NCBI GenBank assembly: GCA_951799425.1
Contig: OX637409.1
Span: forward strand, 14,516,960-14,580,959
Origin: Ilex aquifolium
Taxonomy: Eukaryota > Streptophyta > Magnoliopsida > Aquifoliales > Aquifoliaceae
Length of the DNA: 64,000 bases
Direction: 5' to 3'
The notes beneath the pieces are model-generated. The model was given only the letters and a program-made list of their open reading frames with translations, was not told where the DNA came from and did no database searches. A program made the translations under genes and the position numbers. Every line of letters starts with the position of its first letter. Positions within the stretch are counted from its first letter, which is position 1. Of the stretch, positions 13,303 through 25,272 are shown in pieces.

Positions 13303-14544
13303 TCTATATAATAAAGTACAATATAATTCAAATATCAAAAGATAAATAAAATGATTTTTATTTTTCGCGGTTGAGATCGTTTTAAAATTTTATTTTAAAA
13401 TTAATCTAACGGTTAATATTAACACCCTAAATTTAATAAGAAAAATAAATCTTTAATGGTGTGTTTGGGGTAACTTTTTAAAAATACTTCTAAAATTTAT
13501 AACTTCTCATAAATACTTAAAAAAAAAAAAAGTAGCATTTAAAACCGCCCTATCACCACCACTACCACTACCATCACCCCCACTGCCCCAGCACCATCAC
13601 CACTACCACCACCACTCTCACCCCACCACCACAACTATCACCATCACCACCACTACCACCATCACCACTACCACTACCACCATCACCACCGTCGCCACCA
13701 CCTCTGTTATAACAACAACCACCACCGCGGCTGCCATCACCACTGTCGCCACCCCCCACCCCCATGCCACCACCACACTCATCGCCCCTCCAACACTACT
13801 GTCGCCATCCTACCACCACCACCTTTTCCAAAACAACCACCACCACTATCGTCACTCTACCACCACTGTCGTCACTCTACCACCACCATCATCCACCCCC
13901 CCCCAACCATCACCATCACTATCACCACTATCGCTGCCACCACCCTATCACCACTGCCTCTGTCCCACCACTACCCCTTACCACCATCATCCTCACTGCC
14001 CCACCATTACCCCCCGACCATCACCATTACCATCATCGCCGTCACCGCCACCACGACTGCCCTACCACCACCGCTACTGCCCCACCCCCTCCCCCACCGC
14101 CACCCCCATCACCACCACCACCACCATTGCCATCCACCATCATCTAGTATCACCACTCATCACTATCATTATCATCTTATTTTTATATTTATTATCACTA
14201 TCACCATCATCCAACTACCACCGTCGCCCACCGTCAACATCCACCAGCACCATTGTTGCCCACCATCACCCCTACCATCATCATCGTTGCTGCCATCTTA
14301 CCACCACCACCCCTACTGCCCAACCACCACCATCACCATTGCCACCATCAATATTGCCGTCACCCACCACAATCATCAATGTCTCTCACCACCACTACCA
14401 CCACTCGCCCCCACTACAATCAGTGTTTAAATTCCTTTCTATTTTCTCTATCTTTGTGATTTGATTTTATGTGTGAATACAAATTTATTTATTGTTGATT
14501 ATTTTTTTTATTACTCCGAGCCTTCAGACACGAGAAATAACTAG
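13303..14544 (+). mobile_element. Non-autonomous Helitron-like element, copy 2 (longest)
   Basis: Starts TCTATATAATAAAG with A at 13302 and ends AATAACTAG with T at 14545, so both flanks fit A/T insertion. It shares with copies 1 and 3 the subterminal motif CGCGGTTGAGATCG, the phrase AATCTAACGGTTAATATT, and the 3' motif GCCTTCAGACAC. The interior from about 13550 to 14420 is an impure CCA/CCG/CAT trinucleotide array of roughly 870 bp, far longer than in the other copies. It gives Pro/Thr/His-rich or Gly-rich frames on either strand. No helicase or Rep frame is present. Confidence 0.66.
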
Positions 14545-14889
14545 TAAATTAATATTATGGTTAACTTTTTAGCACTATGTGAACAATGTGGTGTGCATTT
14601 CATTTAAAAATGGATACTTCAAATTGAAACTTTTTGATATTGAACTCTACAAAATATCTTAGCATCTTTTGACCCTTGATGAACTAATTCAATTCAAGAA
14701 TTCGGCTTTTTATGGTTTTTTTTCTGACCCAACTATCTGGCGTGGTGGCCTTGTCCATTTGATATGTGTGGGCCAATGATCTGATATGTCCTCCATACTC
14801 ATGCATTAATCCAGGGGGTGGATCCTATTTGCCTATTTGGCCGAATAAAGGAACCCTCAAACCCAAACCCTCCCCCGCACAACACACAC

Positions 14890-14938
<49 letters not shown>

Positions 14939-15458
14939 ACAAAGAAGAGAACAAACAAAGAATTGTTGTCCATAAAAAAAAAAAAAAAAAAAAAGAGAAA
15001 AAACAATTAAAACTCGACATATAAGCAGGTTTCCGAAATCACGGAATTATATACCATTGCAAAAATTGAGAAAACATGTATTGGAATTGATTTAGATCTA
15101 TAAAATCCAATAACATGAGCCAAAATAAATAAAAATTTGTCATAACATAAGAAAAATAACCCAAAAGACAACATAACACCAGTAAACGAAGTTGTCATCC
15201 TCTAGTTATGATCCTTCTTGGAAACAAAAATATTTGAACTGGTAAATTGTAAAAGCTGTCACCATTTCTCAATTATTATTATTTTTTTTTAACTTCTAGA
15301 TGCTATGTATAATGTTTTTTTGTGAGGAAAAAAAGACACTTCGACCCATCAAAGGCTTCCTTGAGATCTTGGCAATTGAGTTCTTACACTCATTCAGCTC
15401 GAAGATTAGCCTTGGCATGTTCTTCTTTCTATAATTCCCCAATGAGCTAAATGATGAA
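14545..15458. other. Intergenic DNA and GONST1 3' flank
   Basis: Holds a compound microsatellite at about 14882-14993: CA repeats, thirty-four C residues (14891-14924), CA repeats again, and an A tract at about 14974-14993. The bases just below 15459 are presumably the 3' untranslated region of the GDP-mannose transporter. No gene of its own is seen. Confidence 0.5.
14891..14924. repeat. C34 homopolymer within a CA repeat
   Basis: Thirty-four consecutive C residues flanked on both sides by CA dinucleotides. The minus strand could form a G-quadruplex and the plus strand an i-motif. The length should be treated as approximate. Confidence 0.8.
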
Positions 15459-18400
15459 TCATGACAATTTGGCTCTGGCGAAGAAAATTCCAGCAAATAG
15501 ACCTGGAACATGGACTTCCTTTCAATCAGGTATAAATAAAAAATTAATTACATGCTATGTAATGTAGCTTTTATTCATTTGGTTACCAAATAGTATGCTG
15601 AAGAAATTTGGTAGACTGACCGGAACCTTGAATAGCACTATCCCAACAATGGAGATAGGAATCTTGTTTAAGGAACCCACCAAGCTGTATTCCAAAAACA
15701 CAATGCAATGGAAATTATAAGTGCCAAAGCAAAAAAGTGTAAAAATCCGTAGGGCATTGCGTAAATGCAGTAATGCAGTTCTGAAATATGAATATGTTCA
15801 GACTTAGAAACAGCAGATCAGGAAAAAAAAAATGAAACTTGAACATATCTGGATCACTAGTGATTAAAGTAGTTATAGTTGTTATCAATTGAAGCATGCT
15901 CCCAGGTTTGGTCTGTATAATTTCCCCATATCGAGTTTATTTTTTTTTTTAGTTTTTCTATGAAAGATTAATTGATTGATATATATTGGTAATCTGCAAT
16001 GAACAATCCCAGAGATTATTCCTTTTACTTTTAACTGAACAATAGGCATGTGCCCCTCTCCCAACCAGGACATGGACCCTGCAGCCGGTACCATTTAGTG
16101 GTGGTCCAGGAATTAAGTTAATGCTAGATTGACTAAAAAATAGGGCAAAAATCAGAGATCAAATTATGAGGTGTTCAGAGCCATATCTAAATTTTACAAG
16201 AGCAAGGGACCAAAAATACCATCATATCAACAACACATCATTTGATCCTTTTTTTTTTATCTCATTTTTTTGGATAGTCTAGCATTTCCCAGAAATTATT
16301 GTCACATTTTCATTGAATTATAGTTTCTATCATTCTAAATTTCATACCATGTGAAATTACTGACTTTCCAGAGCACAATTAAAATGCTGAAAGTCTATCA
16401 TTTATGCTGAAGATTATTCACTTAAGATCAAGATATATAACATTATGTCAGTGATGGCACTCAAGAAAGAGTTTGTATTTCTACGGTTAGAGAAACAATG
16501 AAGTTATCATTTGAACTATGCACAATTACCTGTATGTGGTAGGGCCAGTTTGATTTAAAAACCACATGGAGGTGAAGCTAATGGCAAGTCCAAGCAGCCC
16601 GCTAGCTGTTGCAACAACCCAAAACATTGGCATCCTGATTACATCCCTGCAAGTTAAAAACAAACAATATTAGAGTTAAGTGTGAAGAACAAACATATTA
16701 GAGTTAAACGTAAAACATTTGCTTACGCATTAATGAGATAATCCCATTCATTGAACAGGAGGATCAGGAAGATGGCAAAAGGTAAAGATAAGAAATTATT
16801 CAGCAACACCATTGAAACCTCATTCAGAGACCCAGATTTTGTCAATTGTTTTGCTTTGTCCATGACCCATCGCAGGGTGAGCTGTTGCAAAGTACAAATG
16901 TCACATGAAAACAGAAAGTATGCAAGATTTACACCACGAACTTGAGGTTCAATATTCCTAATTAATTCACACCTCTCCAAGATTTAATTTATAAGTTGAA
17001 AGCACTTGAACAGATTCATAACAAACCAAAATGAACATTACAAGGCTTGCTGAAACTACACACCGAATAGCTAGCAGTTAAAATGCAGTTCATACTTTGC
17101 CATGCATATCCAACAGCGTCAAATGAGAGATCCGTGATCCCACCGCTTACAGCAGAGACAATCTGCAATAAATGGCGATATGCAACAGCAAGGGCGTAAA
17201 TTTAAATCATCATACTTAACATCTTTTGGAAGAAAACCAAAAAATAAAGGATGGATGAGGGATAATATAAAAATGATAAATAATCTCATGTATGAAACAT
17301 TCAACATGACTGACAAATTAGCAAGGATGTACCAGCAGTTCCATTTTTAAGTTTTTTGTAAAATCAGTTGTGGTCATGCTTCTTCCATTCAGGCCGGTCT
17401 GTAGATCAGATTTGGGTTCGAAATCTGATCATTTTTGGATTGTTAGCCTGATATGCATTAAGATTTTAATCTGTCAATTTGACTAGGCTCAAATTTGTTC
17501 AGGCCATTCCAATCCGATTAGAATACTGATATATAAAGATCTGGTCCCTTACAAATCTGTTTCAAATTGTAATAAAATATTATTACACATAAAAATCAAA
17601 TATATTTTATGTCAATATGTATATTTCTTTTAAAAAATGTGCAAATTCAAAACAGAGTCAGAATCATCACTCATCAGAAATATTAGACCACCTTTTGTCT
17701 TCTACCACTCTTTCTTTCCTTCCATTTTTTTTCAGTTTCTTCCTCCTCTTGTTCCCCTCTCCAAACTCTCACTTTCTCTCACTATCAAGAACGGTTTCCT
17801 CTCTGCATCCCTCAATCCTTTTCTTATCTTACACTTCTCCCTCCCGCCCACAGAGACCCCTCTCCCACCAGACCCCCCTCTTCCTGACGACCCCTCCCAC
17901 CCGGATCTTTCTCTATTCTACAACTCATGTCCATGCCTTCCCCCCCCCCTCCCCACCACAAAATCCCTGGATCCCCTCACCTAGATCCACCCTTCCCCGA
18001 TCCCTCCCCTCACCTCAATCCACCCTCCCCATCCCACCCATCAGATAGGCCCTCTTCCGCCTCTCGCTATTTGACTAAAAGTTGTCGACTCTTTGAGGTC
18101 CATACGATTATGCAAAATGTTTGAGCATATGTTGTCACCACAAGCAAGCTCATTGAACATCTGCAATCCATGTTGTCCGCTACAATAAATTCTTCTTTTT
18201 TTTTAATCAAAATCCATGGACTATTTGATAAAGTTGTCTCAATTAAGTTATAAACATTGATTGATTGTCAAAGTTCACTGGAATTATCGATTGAGTGATT
18301 AAATTGAGCCCAAATGGACCTAATACAGTGATCAAGTTTGAGACATCTGTTTGGATGGATAGGATGTTTGGATGGAGTTTCGATTTTTATTGGATTGGGA

Positions 18401-20439
18401 TATGAACCACAAAATGAAATCCACATGATTTACCGATTTGATTTGGATTAGGATCAATCGAAGTCTAATCTGTTGCCAAGCCTACTTCCATTCGCACACA
18501 GGAATAATAAAATTTCTAACTAAAATTGGTACCCTTTAAGAAAAGAAAAAGTTTAGATCCTTAACTACAAGAAATAACAACAAAAGTCATATATTTCAAA
18601 CCTCCAACATAGTTGAAGACTTATTATCATCCTATCAATATCCTCTCAAAATATAAAACACTATACGGCGTAAGGTAGTGTCCTCCAGCAAGGAGAGAGC
18701 CCTACAATACTAACCTAGAAAGAACCCTTCCACATTGCATTGGAGGTATCTGGATTAGGTTTGTTTATTTGTTAACTAAACAATCATATATTTTCCTCTC
18801 GCATGCTTATCATCTCAAAATTAAGGATTAGAAACTAAGGACTAAAAATTATAACTTAAGAAGTTCAGGAAATTGTAGAAGGGATAAAATGTACCATTAG
18901 AAACATGGCAGTCCACACTTTATGATTCTGAAGCTTCCGGAAAATATAGAATTCACCAATCGCTGTTAAAATATTTGTCACATTCTTCAGAATTGTCACC
19001 ATTGTAATATTTATGTATTTCAAACTGGAAAGATTCACCAAAAAACCAAAGGATAATCAATTTAATGCTAGATAGATGTAACTGGATTTCAAATATATAC
19101 AAATGCATGAGATAAATGTATACCACTGTTCTTGTGGCCATTAATATATCTTGGTTAGAACTTAGAATTCATTAATATTTGGTCACGTCAATCCAGTCAG
19201 ATAAGCAACCAGTGCATAAAAAGAGAAAATACTTTAAAGGAAATTCATATAACATACCTGTACATGCCTGATACAAGCATGCCGACGAATACAATATTGA
19301 CAGGGATCCAAACCTTTATCAGCTTCCAACTGAGCTTCTCCACTGAAACTGCCCCAGAGAAACCCAAAACAACAACTACTAGAGAACTGATCAAATTCTG
19401 CAAGTACAGGTAAGAAAAAATTCATGATGATTGACTGAACAATTTTACTAAAATTGCTATTAAAAGGAAGGATATAGGTTATAAGACTGATGAGTAAAAT
19501 CAACATGTTAGCTAACAGACAGCAAATTTGCAGTTAAAAATCATTGACAAAACAAGAATTTACAAACTGTACTCTAAGAATATGGGTTAGGATGACTTGG
19601 CAATTGGCTACTGCATTATTACCCCTATAGAAAGAAAACATATCATAAGAAAGTACCTGATAAAACATCAACGATATTCCTGCATTGAAATCATAACCGG
19701 ATAGAACAACCTTGTTCAGTACTATCATGCTGCATGAAGAAATGCAGTATGCTGTTCCAGACAATAAAGGCCCAGATTTTCTTCCAGATATATGTTCCCT
19801 TTTTTCATCCCCAAAACCTAGAAGATTGGCACTCTTTTCTAGTGCTGCTCTATTTCCTCTGGAACACCAGATTGAAGCAAGTAATTAGGTTTCCCATCAT
19901 TTTTCTAGTAATGACCACTTCAAGATAATAATGCAGAGAGAATTTATCGATACAGTCGGATTCATAATGAACTGAAAACAGAATTTTAATGCAAACAGAA
20001 CACTCAGAACAACAGTCACTGTACAATAGAAAGAATCTTAGAATTTTCTACTGTGCAGATGTTGCATAGTAACATGTAGAAATGTCTTAAAAGTGAAGTT
20101 GGCTTTTTTATGATGTTATATTGCTCTGTTAATGTAGCCCCGTAGTACCATCTTCATTTCATGTCAAACCCTACAGGATCGGCCTAACAGGAAGGCTTCT
20201 TTTACTTTGGTATTGAAAACTGAAATAATATGAAAACTAAACCTGTCATTTGTTGCTCTGCGTTCTGCATTTGTTGATATATTGCTAAGTGGCCACTTTC
20301 CTTGTCTACGGAAACCATCAAGGATCTTATGTACCACATTTACCCGTTCATCAAGTGCAGCCTTCCCACTTAAAGAGGTATATTCTGGTTCCTTGCCATC
20401 ATGGTAAATGATTCCATCTAACTTGAACTCAGTTGACAT
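15459..20439 (-). CDS. GONST1: Golgi GDP-mannose transporter, GONST1 type
   Basis: Nine coding exons on the minus strand: 20243-20439, 19657-19858, 19258-19397, 18895-19024, 17064-17162, 16727-16881, 16530-16646, 15587-15684 and 15459-15502. All have GT-AG borders and compatible phases; they sum to 1182 bp, or 393 residues. Diagnostic blocks are AYCISSCSMIVLNKVVLSGY (exon 2), VWIPVNIVFVGML (exon 3), MVTILKNVTNILTAIGEFY (exon 4), GGITDLSFDAVGYAWQ (exon 5), ISFTSMWFLNQTG (exon 7) and VGSLNKIPISI (exon 8). GSLNK corresponds to the GDP-mannose-binding GALNK motif of this nucleotide-sugar transporter family. The family has about ten membrane helices and carries GDP-mannose into the Golgi for GMP; in Arabidopsis GONST1 serves sphingolipid mannosylation. 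The first exon (65 residues) is hydrophilic. ATG 20439 was chosen because it follows a strong polypyrimidine/CAG acceptor by nine bases. Confidence 0.95.
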
Positions 20440-22200
20440 GGAACCAACCTGTCGTTTAAGGAAAAAAAAACCAAAGAACAATCATCCAACATCTCTATAT
20501 CAAATATGTACTTACTGATAAAATTCTCTGACATTCAATAACACATTTTGGAAAAGCCTTAATAGTTATCTTGTTTCAAATGGAAGTGAGACACACCTCA
20601 TATGGTAAAAAGCCGCTGAAACATAATCCATAACCATGTAAAGAGAGTTTAAAATTTGTCCAAAATAGCCCTGAGTGGTAAAAATGAGGGCATTGTGGGC
20701 ATATTTCGGTCAATTCACATGGCTATGATCAAGGCAGTCAAGCTTACAATTCCAGCAATAATTTTAAGTTACTCTAATGTATTTCTTTGATATGATGCTT
20801 ATAGAACCTAATCAAACACTAAAAGTTTCACATGTCAACCTTGTGTAAAAACCAACTTGTTTTATTCCAATCATGGCGGTCTCAAAGATATGGGACCCTA
20901 AATTGAACAGTCATTACAAAATGGCTGAGTGTACACAACGCCCATTCCTTTCCAAATTTGTACACCTTTACCTCCAAAACCAGTTTTGGATAAGCAGGGA
21001 GTTATATAACAATCATGCAAATATCCCCCAGTACAATCATGATCGGCAGTAAAACCACACGTGTTCCTTTCTTGTGTGCTACTTCCAGTAAAACAAATTT
21101 CTGAATCTCAAGAACAATAGCTACAACATCAATTAAAAGCCAAGAAAATTTCAATAGTAAAAATAAACTTATATAACAATGAAATTTGCCTTAAACACAA
21201 GAAAAACACTCTGCTCAAATGAAAGCAATAAACAAAGAAACCTGGTTGAATTGCTGCATTTGGAAGCAAAGAATGGGACTTTGGGATTCAGATATGGGTA
21301 CAAACATATTCAGAGGTGTGAACTAATTTTTCTTCCATTACAATGGCAATGGCCCCCGACTTCATGCTGCCAATCGCAGCACATTGATTTCACTAAATTG
21401 GCATCCATAACTCTGTGGACTGGCTGTGAGTGACAACATAGTCATTGCATATATACCAAACGCAAACATAAGCGGCTTAGAGCCCGAGGTCACCTGTTAA
21501 TTATTCCGAAGGAGCTGCCAATCGGATGTTAAGCTACAAATCAGTGACCGGTTCACTACACCAGAAGGAGCTACACCAAATAGTTTCGGTGTCTTGCACA
21601 ATATTATTGAAGAAAATACTAGTTACGAGGGTCGATTTATGAGAAGAGCAAAAAATAACTCAAAGTGAGATCAAAATAAAGGTCACGAGAAAGACGTGGT
21701 GACCAATTTTTCTGCAGAGCACGTAAAGGAAAAAGACAAGCGAAAGGCGTGGATCTGAAGAACACAAAGGCGAGCGAGCGAGCGAGCGAGAAAGAGAGAG
21801 TTGTTGCAACTTGTAAGGAAAAGCAGTAGCAGGTTTAATAATGGGGGATCGAGCACTGAAACCAATGGTTAGAGAGAGAAAGATGAATTTGGAGAGAGAA
21901 AGAGCATCATGTAGCGAGATTCTAGGAGTGCGAGTGTTGTGAGAACCGCCCAAGCAGTTGAATATCAAAATCGGAGCTGTTTTCGAAGCAATTCCATAAG
22001 TCAAATCCTTCGAATTTGAATAATCCATCCTCCTCGCCATAGAAACAGAGTATTCACGGATGCATATAATCTGTGTCTGTCTCTGAGGGAGAGAGAGAGA
22101 GAGCTGTGATGAGCAGCAAAGCGTTTGAAAGTGATCTTTATGCGCGGAAACTATGGCGGGATTGCGTGGGCTCATTATACTAGGGCAGATTCCTTGCAGA
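20440..22200 (-). promoter_or_regulatory. GONST1 leader intron and probable first non-coding exon
   Basis: Exon 1 begins after a good acceptor (long T tract, then CAG at 20449-20451) only nine bases before the ATG, so there must be an upstream exon. The likely place is about 21650-22170, which is CT-rich on the minus strand (AG-rich on plus, with GAGCGAGC and GAGAGA repeats), as plant leaders usually are. The minus-strand open frame 21660-22217 runs through it; it shows no family motif and is probably leader rather than protein. The donor site could not be fixed. Nothing else is seen between 20452 and 21650. Confidence 0.5.
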
Positions 22201-23190
22201 TTGGGCTGTTTATGCACCGGATAATTTTGGGGAGAAGATTATAAAGGCTTCTATATGGGCCTTGGCCCGTTATATCACAACCCAGCCCAATAAGGGAAGT
22301 AGATGTAAATCAGAAATCAAATAGTACCCATCTATTCAATGAAGCTATAAAAAAACGAGAGCAGATATATTCCTAAAGAAAAAGTGTAAAACTACCCACA
22401 AGGGCCACAACATACAACTGAAAAATCAGATTCAATCATAGAAAAACAGTTATAGAGTATATTCCAACCTCTAAATTATCATAAGTCATATATAGTTCGG
22501 ATTATACACCGGTAGCTAACGAAAATAACAATCATTTCATGAAATGGGTCAGACATTAGTAAATGATCGAATTATTACTCTTATAGAAAATGCAGCTATG
22601 TTTTCCCTTTAACATGAGTAAAGCCACTATTAATCACTTTGAAAATGTATGTGTGCGTCAAAAGAACCAAGAAGAATAATGTTTCCCTTTCATGAAAATC
22701 GTCTGAAATTTTCCTTCCATGCACGTTGAAGAGAAATTAAGAAAGAAAGAAATGCTACTTTTTGCATTATTTAGGATGAAAAGTAGATAGAGACTGCACA
22801 GCATAGGACAGTGTCCAGCCATGTTTATTATTGATAAAATGTGATAACAACATGACTAAAGGCTTCCTTAACTGCTATTCAAAATACAGATGTGATCTTC
22901 TTGTATGAAAACAATGTACTTTTGCCTTGTAGATTAGATTAGAGCCTATAGCCTATAGCCTATAGTCAATGTGATGTAATGGAGGGGATGGGGGTACGGA
23001 ATTCGGCTAGCTTCTATCACATCATAAGTCATAGATAGCAATAACTGGAAAGATGACAGAATAAGTCTAGAAGTTGCCCAGAATAAAATTGAGATGAGAG
23101 CAAGAAAGCACAAAATGAAGAGTTCCAGTCCAATACCAACTGTTAAAAAAATATGTCCAAGCCCAAGAGGAGACCTACTTCCTTACTCCG
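22201..23190. other. Intergenic DNA, nothing recognised
   Basis: AT-rich with no coding frame of note. The octamer-like unit GCCTATA is repeated three times at about 22944-22967. The bidirectional upstream region of the GONST1 gene may extend into the first few hundred bases. Confidence 0.4.
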
Positions 23191-23764
23191 CCAAGAATCA
23201 AAATTTTATTTCGGCGCATTATTTCGGTCACTTAGAAAACGAAAACGTTTCGATATATTTTGAAAACGTTTCGACCCGTTTCGAAAATAGAATAAAAATA
23301 AATAAAAATTTAAGAATTATATTTTTCAAAATATTGGTCAAAATATACCAAAATATCTTCAAATATTTTGAAACATTCTGAAATAATTGTGTAAATGCAT
23401 TAAAATATAACAAAAAAATTTCGAAACATTATGGAACACCTCAAAGTATTAGGGATTGTTTGTTTATTGTCTTTGTCTTGTGTTTTGTGTTTTGTGTTTT
23501 TGTTTTCAATTTTTGTCAAAAATGAAAACAAAAATATGTTTAGGTACTGTTTTTGTTTTTGTTTTATATTAGTTGTCTAGAAACAAAGACAAAAAAATGG
23601 GAACAAAAAAAAGATGTTCCAAGAAACATTGAAAACAGAGACAACACGCGCAAGGGGGTGGGGGAATTAATGAGATCCGGACTTCGAGTCCTATTAGCGG
23701 CAAAACAAAACTTTTTTTTGTTGAAATATAAAAACCCATTTCATCACCTCTCTCCTCTCCATCG

Positions 23765-23812
<48 letters not shown>

Positions 23813-25272
23813 TCTCTCTCAGACGAGCGCCTCCCTCTGCCTCTCTCTCTCCATTGCTGTCTCTCTCTCCATCTCCATCTTTCTCTCATTCGTTGCCTCC
23901 ATCGATGCGTTCCTCTACATCGCTACCTTAATCGCTGCTTCTATGACTCTTCATCGCTGCTCTCTCTCGCCTTGGTCTGTGCAACGAAGAGATCTCAGAT
24001 CTCGAGTGTATGATTTCTGCCTCCATTGCTGATTCTGTGTGTGTCTCATTTCTGTGTTTGTATGTGTTATGTGATTTCTGGGTCTCTATGTGTCTGATGT
24101 GTGGGTGGGTCTCTCTATGTGTGTGTGATTTATGCACCTAATTTTTGTGTGTGTGTCTGATTTTTTTTTTTTTTGTGTGTGAGTGTGTGTGTGTGTATGA
24201 GTGAGATCTGATTTCAGTAGCAGTTAGGGTTGGGGTTGATTTTTCAGATTCCATTAGCAGTTAGGAAATGAATTAGGAAGGATGGTCTTGGCAGCATCTT
24301 TTTCTTATGCTAGGGTACCAAAGTTAACTGTATGGAAGAGTGGGGAGTTTGGTCACTTTGCTGGGTACCAAAATTTACTGTGACTCTTTGAAGATTGGCA
24401 AGAAATATTTGATCTCTGTTCACCATGTCAAATTTTGGTGAGGATGCATGGTCATTTTCAGTTAAAGGTTCATCTCATTTCAAAGGTCATTTCATTGATT
24501 GATACCATTATGTTTGTGTTGCAATTAAATCTATAGCTAATAAAATATTTCTGTAACTAATGTCCCTTAAAAGCTACTTAGATTGTTATGCTTCTTTACA
24601 TTGATGCAGAGTCCCAAGTGGAGTCTCTCTGTAGCCATTTTGATTGCTGGTGTGCTTATGTATTTTAGAAACTGGAAAAAACCCTCTACATGTAAACAAA
24701 AGTTAGCTCTTGTTTATTAGTATCAAGGTTTGATTGAACTTTTGCTTTCGTGAGAAGTTCTGAGTTAAATTTTTTGTATATGTGTTAGTGGGTGTGGATT
24801 AATTATGGTTTACTTTCTTTTTTTTCTTCTTTTTTTTTTCTTTGAAATTCTTCAGGCTGCAGATTGTGGGTTGGTGAAGATCAGATCAAAATATTGAAGG
24901 ATTAAAGCCATCTATGTGATATAAATGGGATTTTTTCCTTTGATTCTTGTAATTTTTTGATTCATTCAATAAATTATAAAACTAATAATTATAATATAAC
25001 TTGAAGTAGTTACCAAACATGTGTTTTTATTTTTATTCTCATAATTTGATAAACACAAATGACACCCAAACATGTTTTCTGTTTCAGTGTTTATCACAAA
25101 ACAGAGACAAAAATTGTCTCTGTTTTTTATTGTTTTGAAGACGCCAAAACGAAAACGTTACCAAACGACCCCTTAGAATTTCGATTTTATCACTGATTCG
25201 TTTCGGTTTCCTTGGAAACGAAAACGTTTCGGATGTTTCGACCATTTTGATACGATATTTTGATCCTTACTT
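23191..25272. repeat. Outer repeat with GAAACGTTTCG motifs, split by a Tourist-like element
   Basis: Both flanks of the TTA-bounded element (23191-23451 and 25173-25272) contain GAAAACGTTTCG-like palindromic words and the phrase CGTTTCGACC or TTTCGACCATTTTG, arranged partly as inverted copies. Reverse-complementing the right flank gives GGATCAAAATATCG, which resembles GAATCAAAATTTTATTTCGG on the left. I read this as one older repeat element interrupted by a younger insertion; the outer limits are uncertain. Confidence 0.4.
23452..25172. mobile_element. Tourist-like (PIF/Harbinger) non-autonomous element
   Basis: Flanked by TTA at 23449-23451 and 25173-25175. The termini are GGGATTGTTTG on the left and, on the reverse complement, GGGGTCGTTTG on the right; this is the usual form of Tourist/Harbinger ends with a TTA target duplication. 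The interior has a long CT microsatellite (about 23766-23822), GT repeats (about 24170-24200) and no transposase. The frames 23553-24032 (+) and 23569-23889 (-) come from the microsatellite. At 1.7 kb it is long for a MITE, so it may be a deletion derivative or may have picked up foreign DNA. Confidence 0.55.

Noticed and set aside
13764..14459. Pro/His/Thr-rich frames of 68-127 codons
   Set aside because: Same trinucleotide array, in Helitron-like copy 2; no motif outside the repeat.
17617..18124. Ser/Pro/Phe-rich frames of 65-143 codons on plus
   Set aside because: They lie in an intron of the GONST1 gene and come from a CT/CCT-rich stretch; several frames are open together.
21660..22217. 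185-codon minus-strand ORF
   Set aside because: CT-rich, no family motif, and placed exactly where the GONST1 leader exon is expected; treated as leader.
23553..24032. Leu/Ser-rich and Arg/Glu-rich frames on opposite strands
   Set aside because: Both are translations of the CT microsatellite inside the Tourist-like element.
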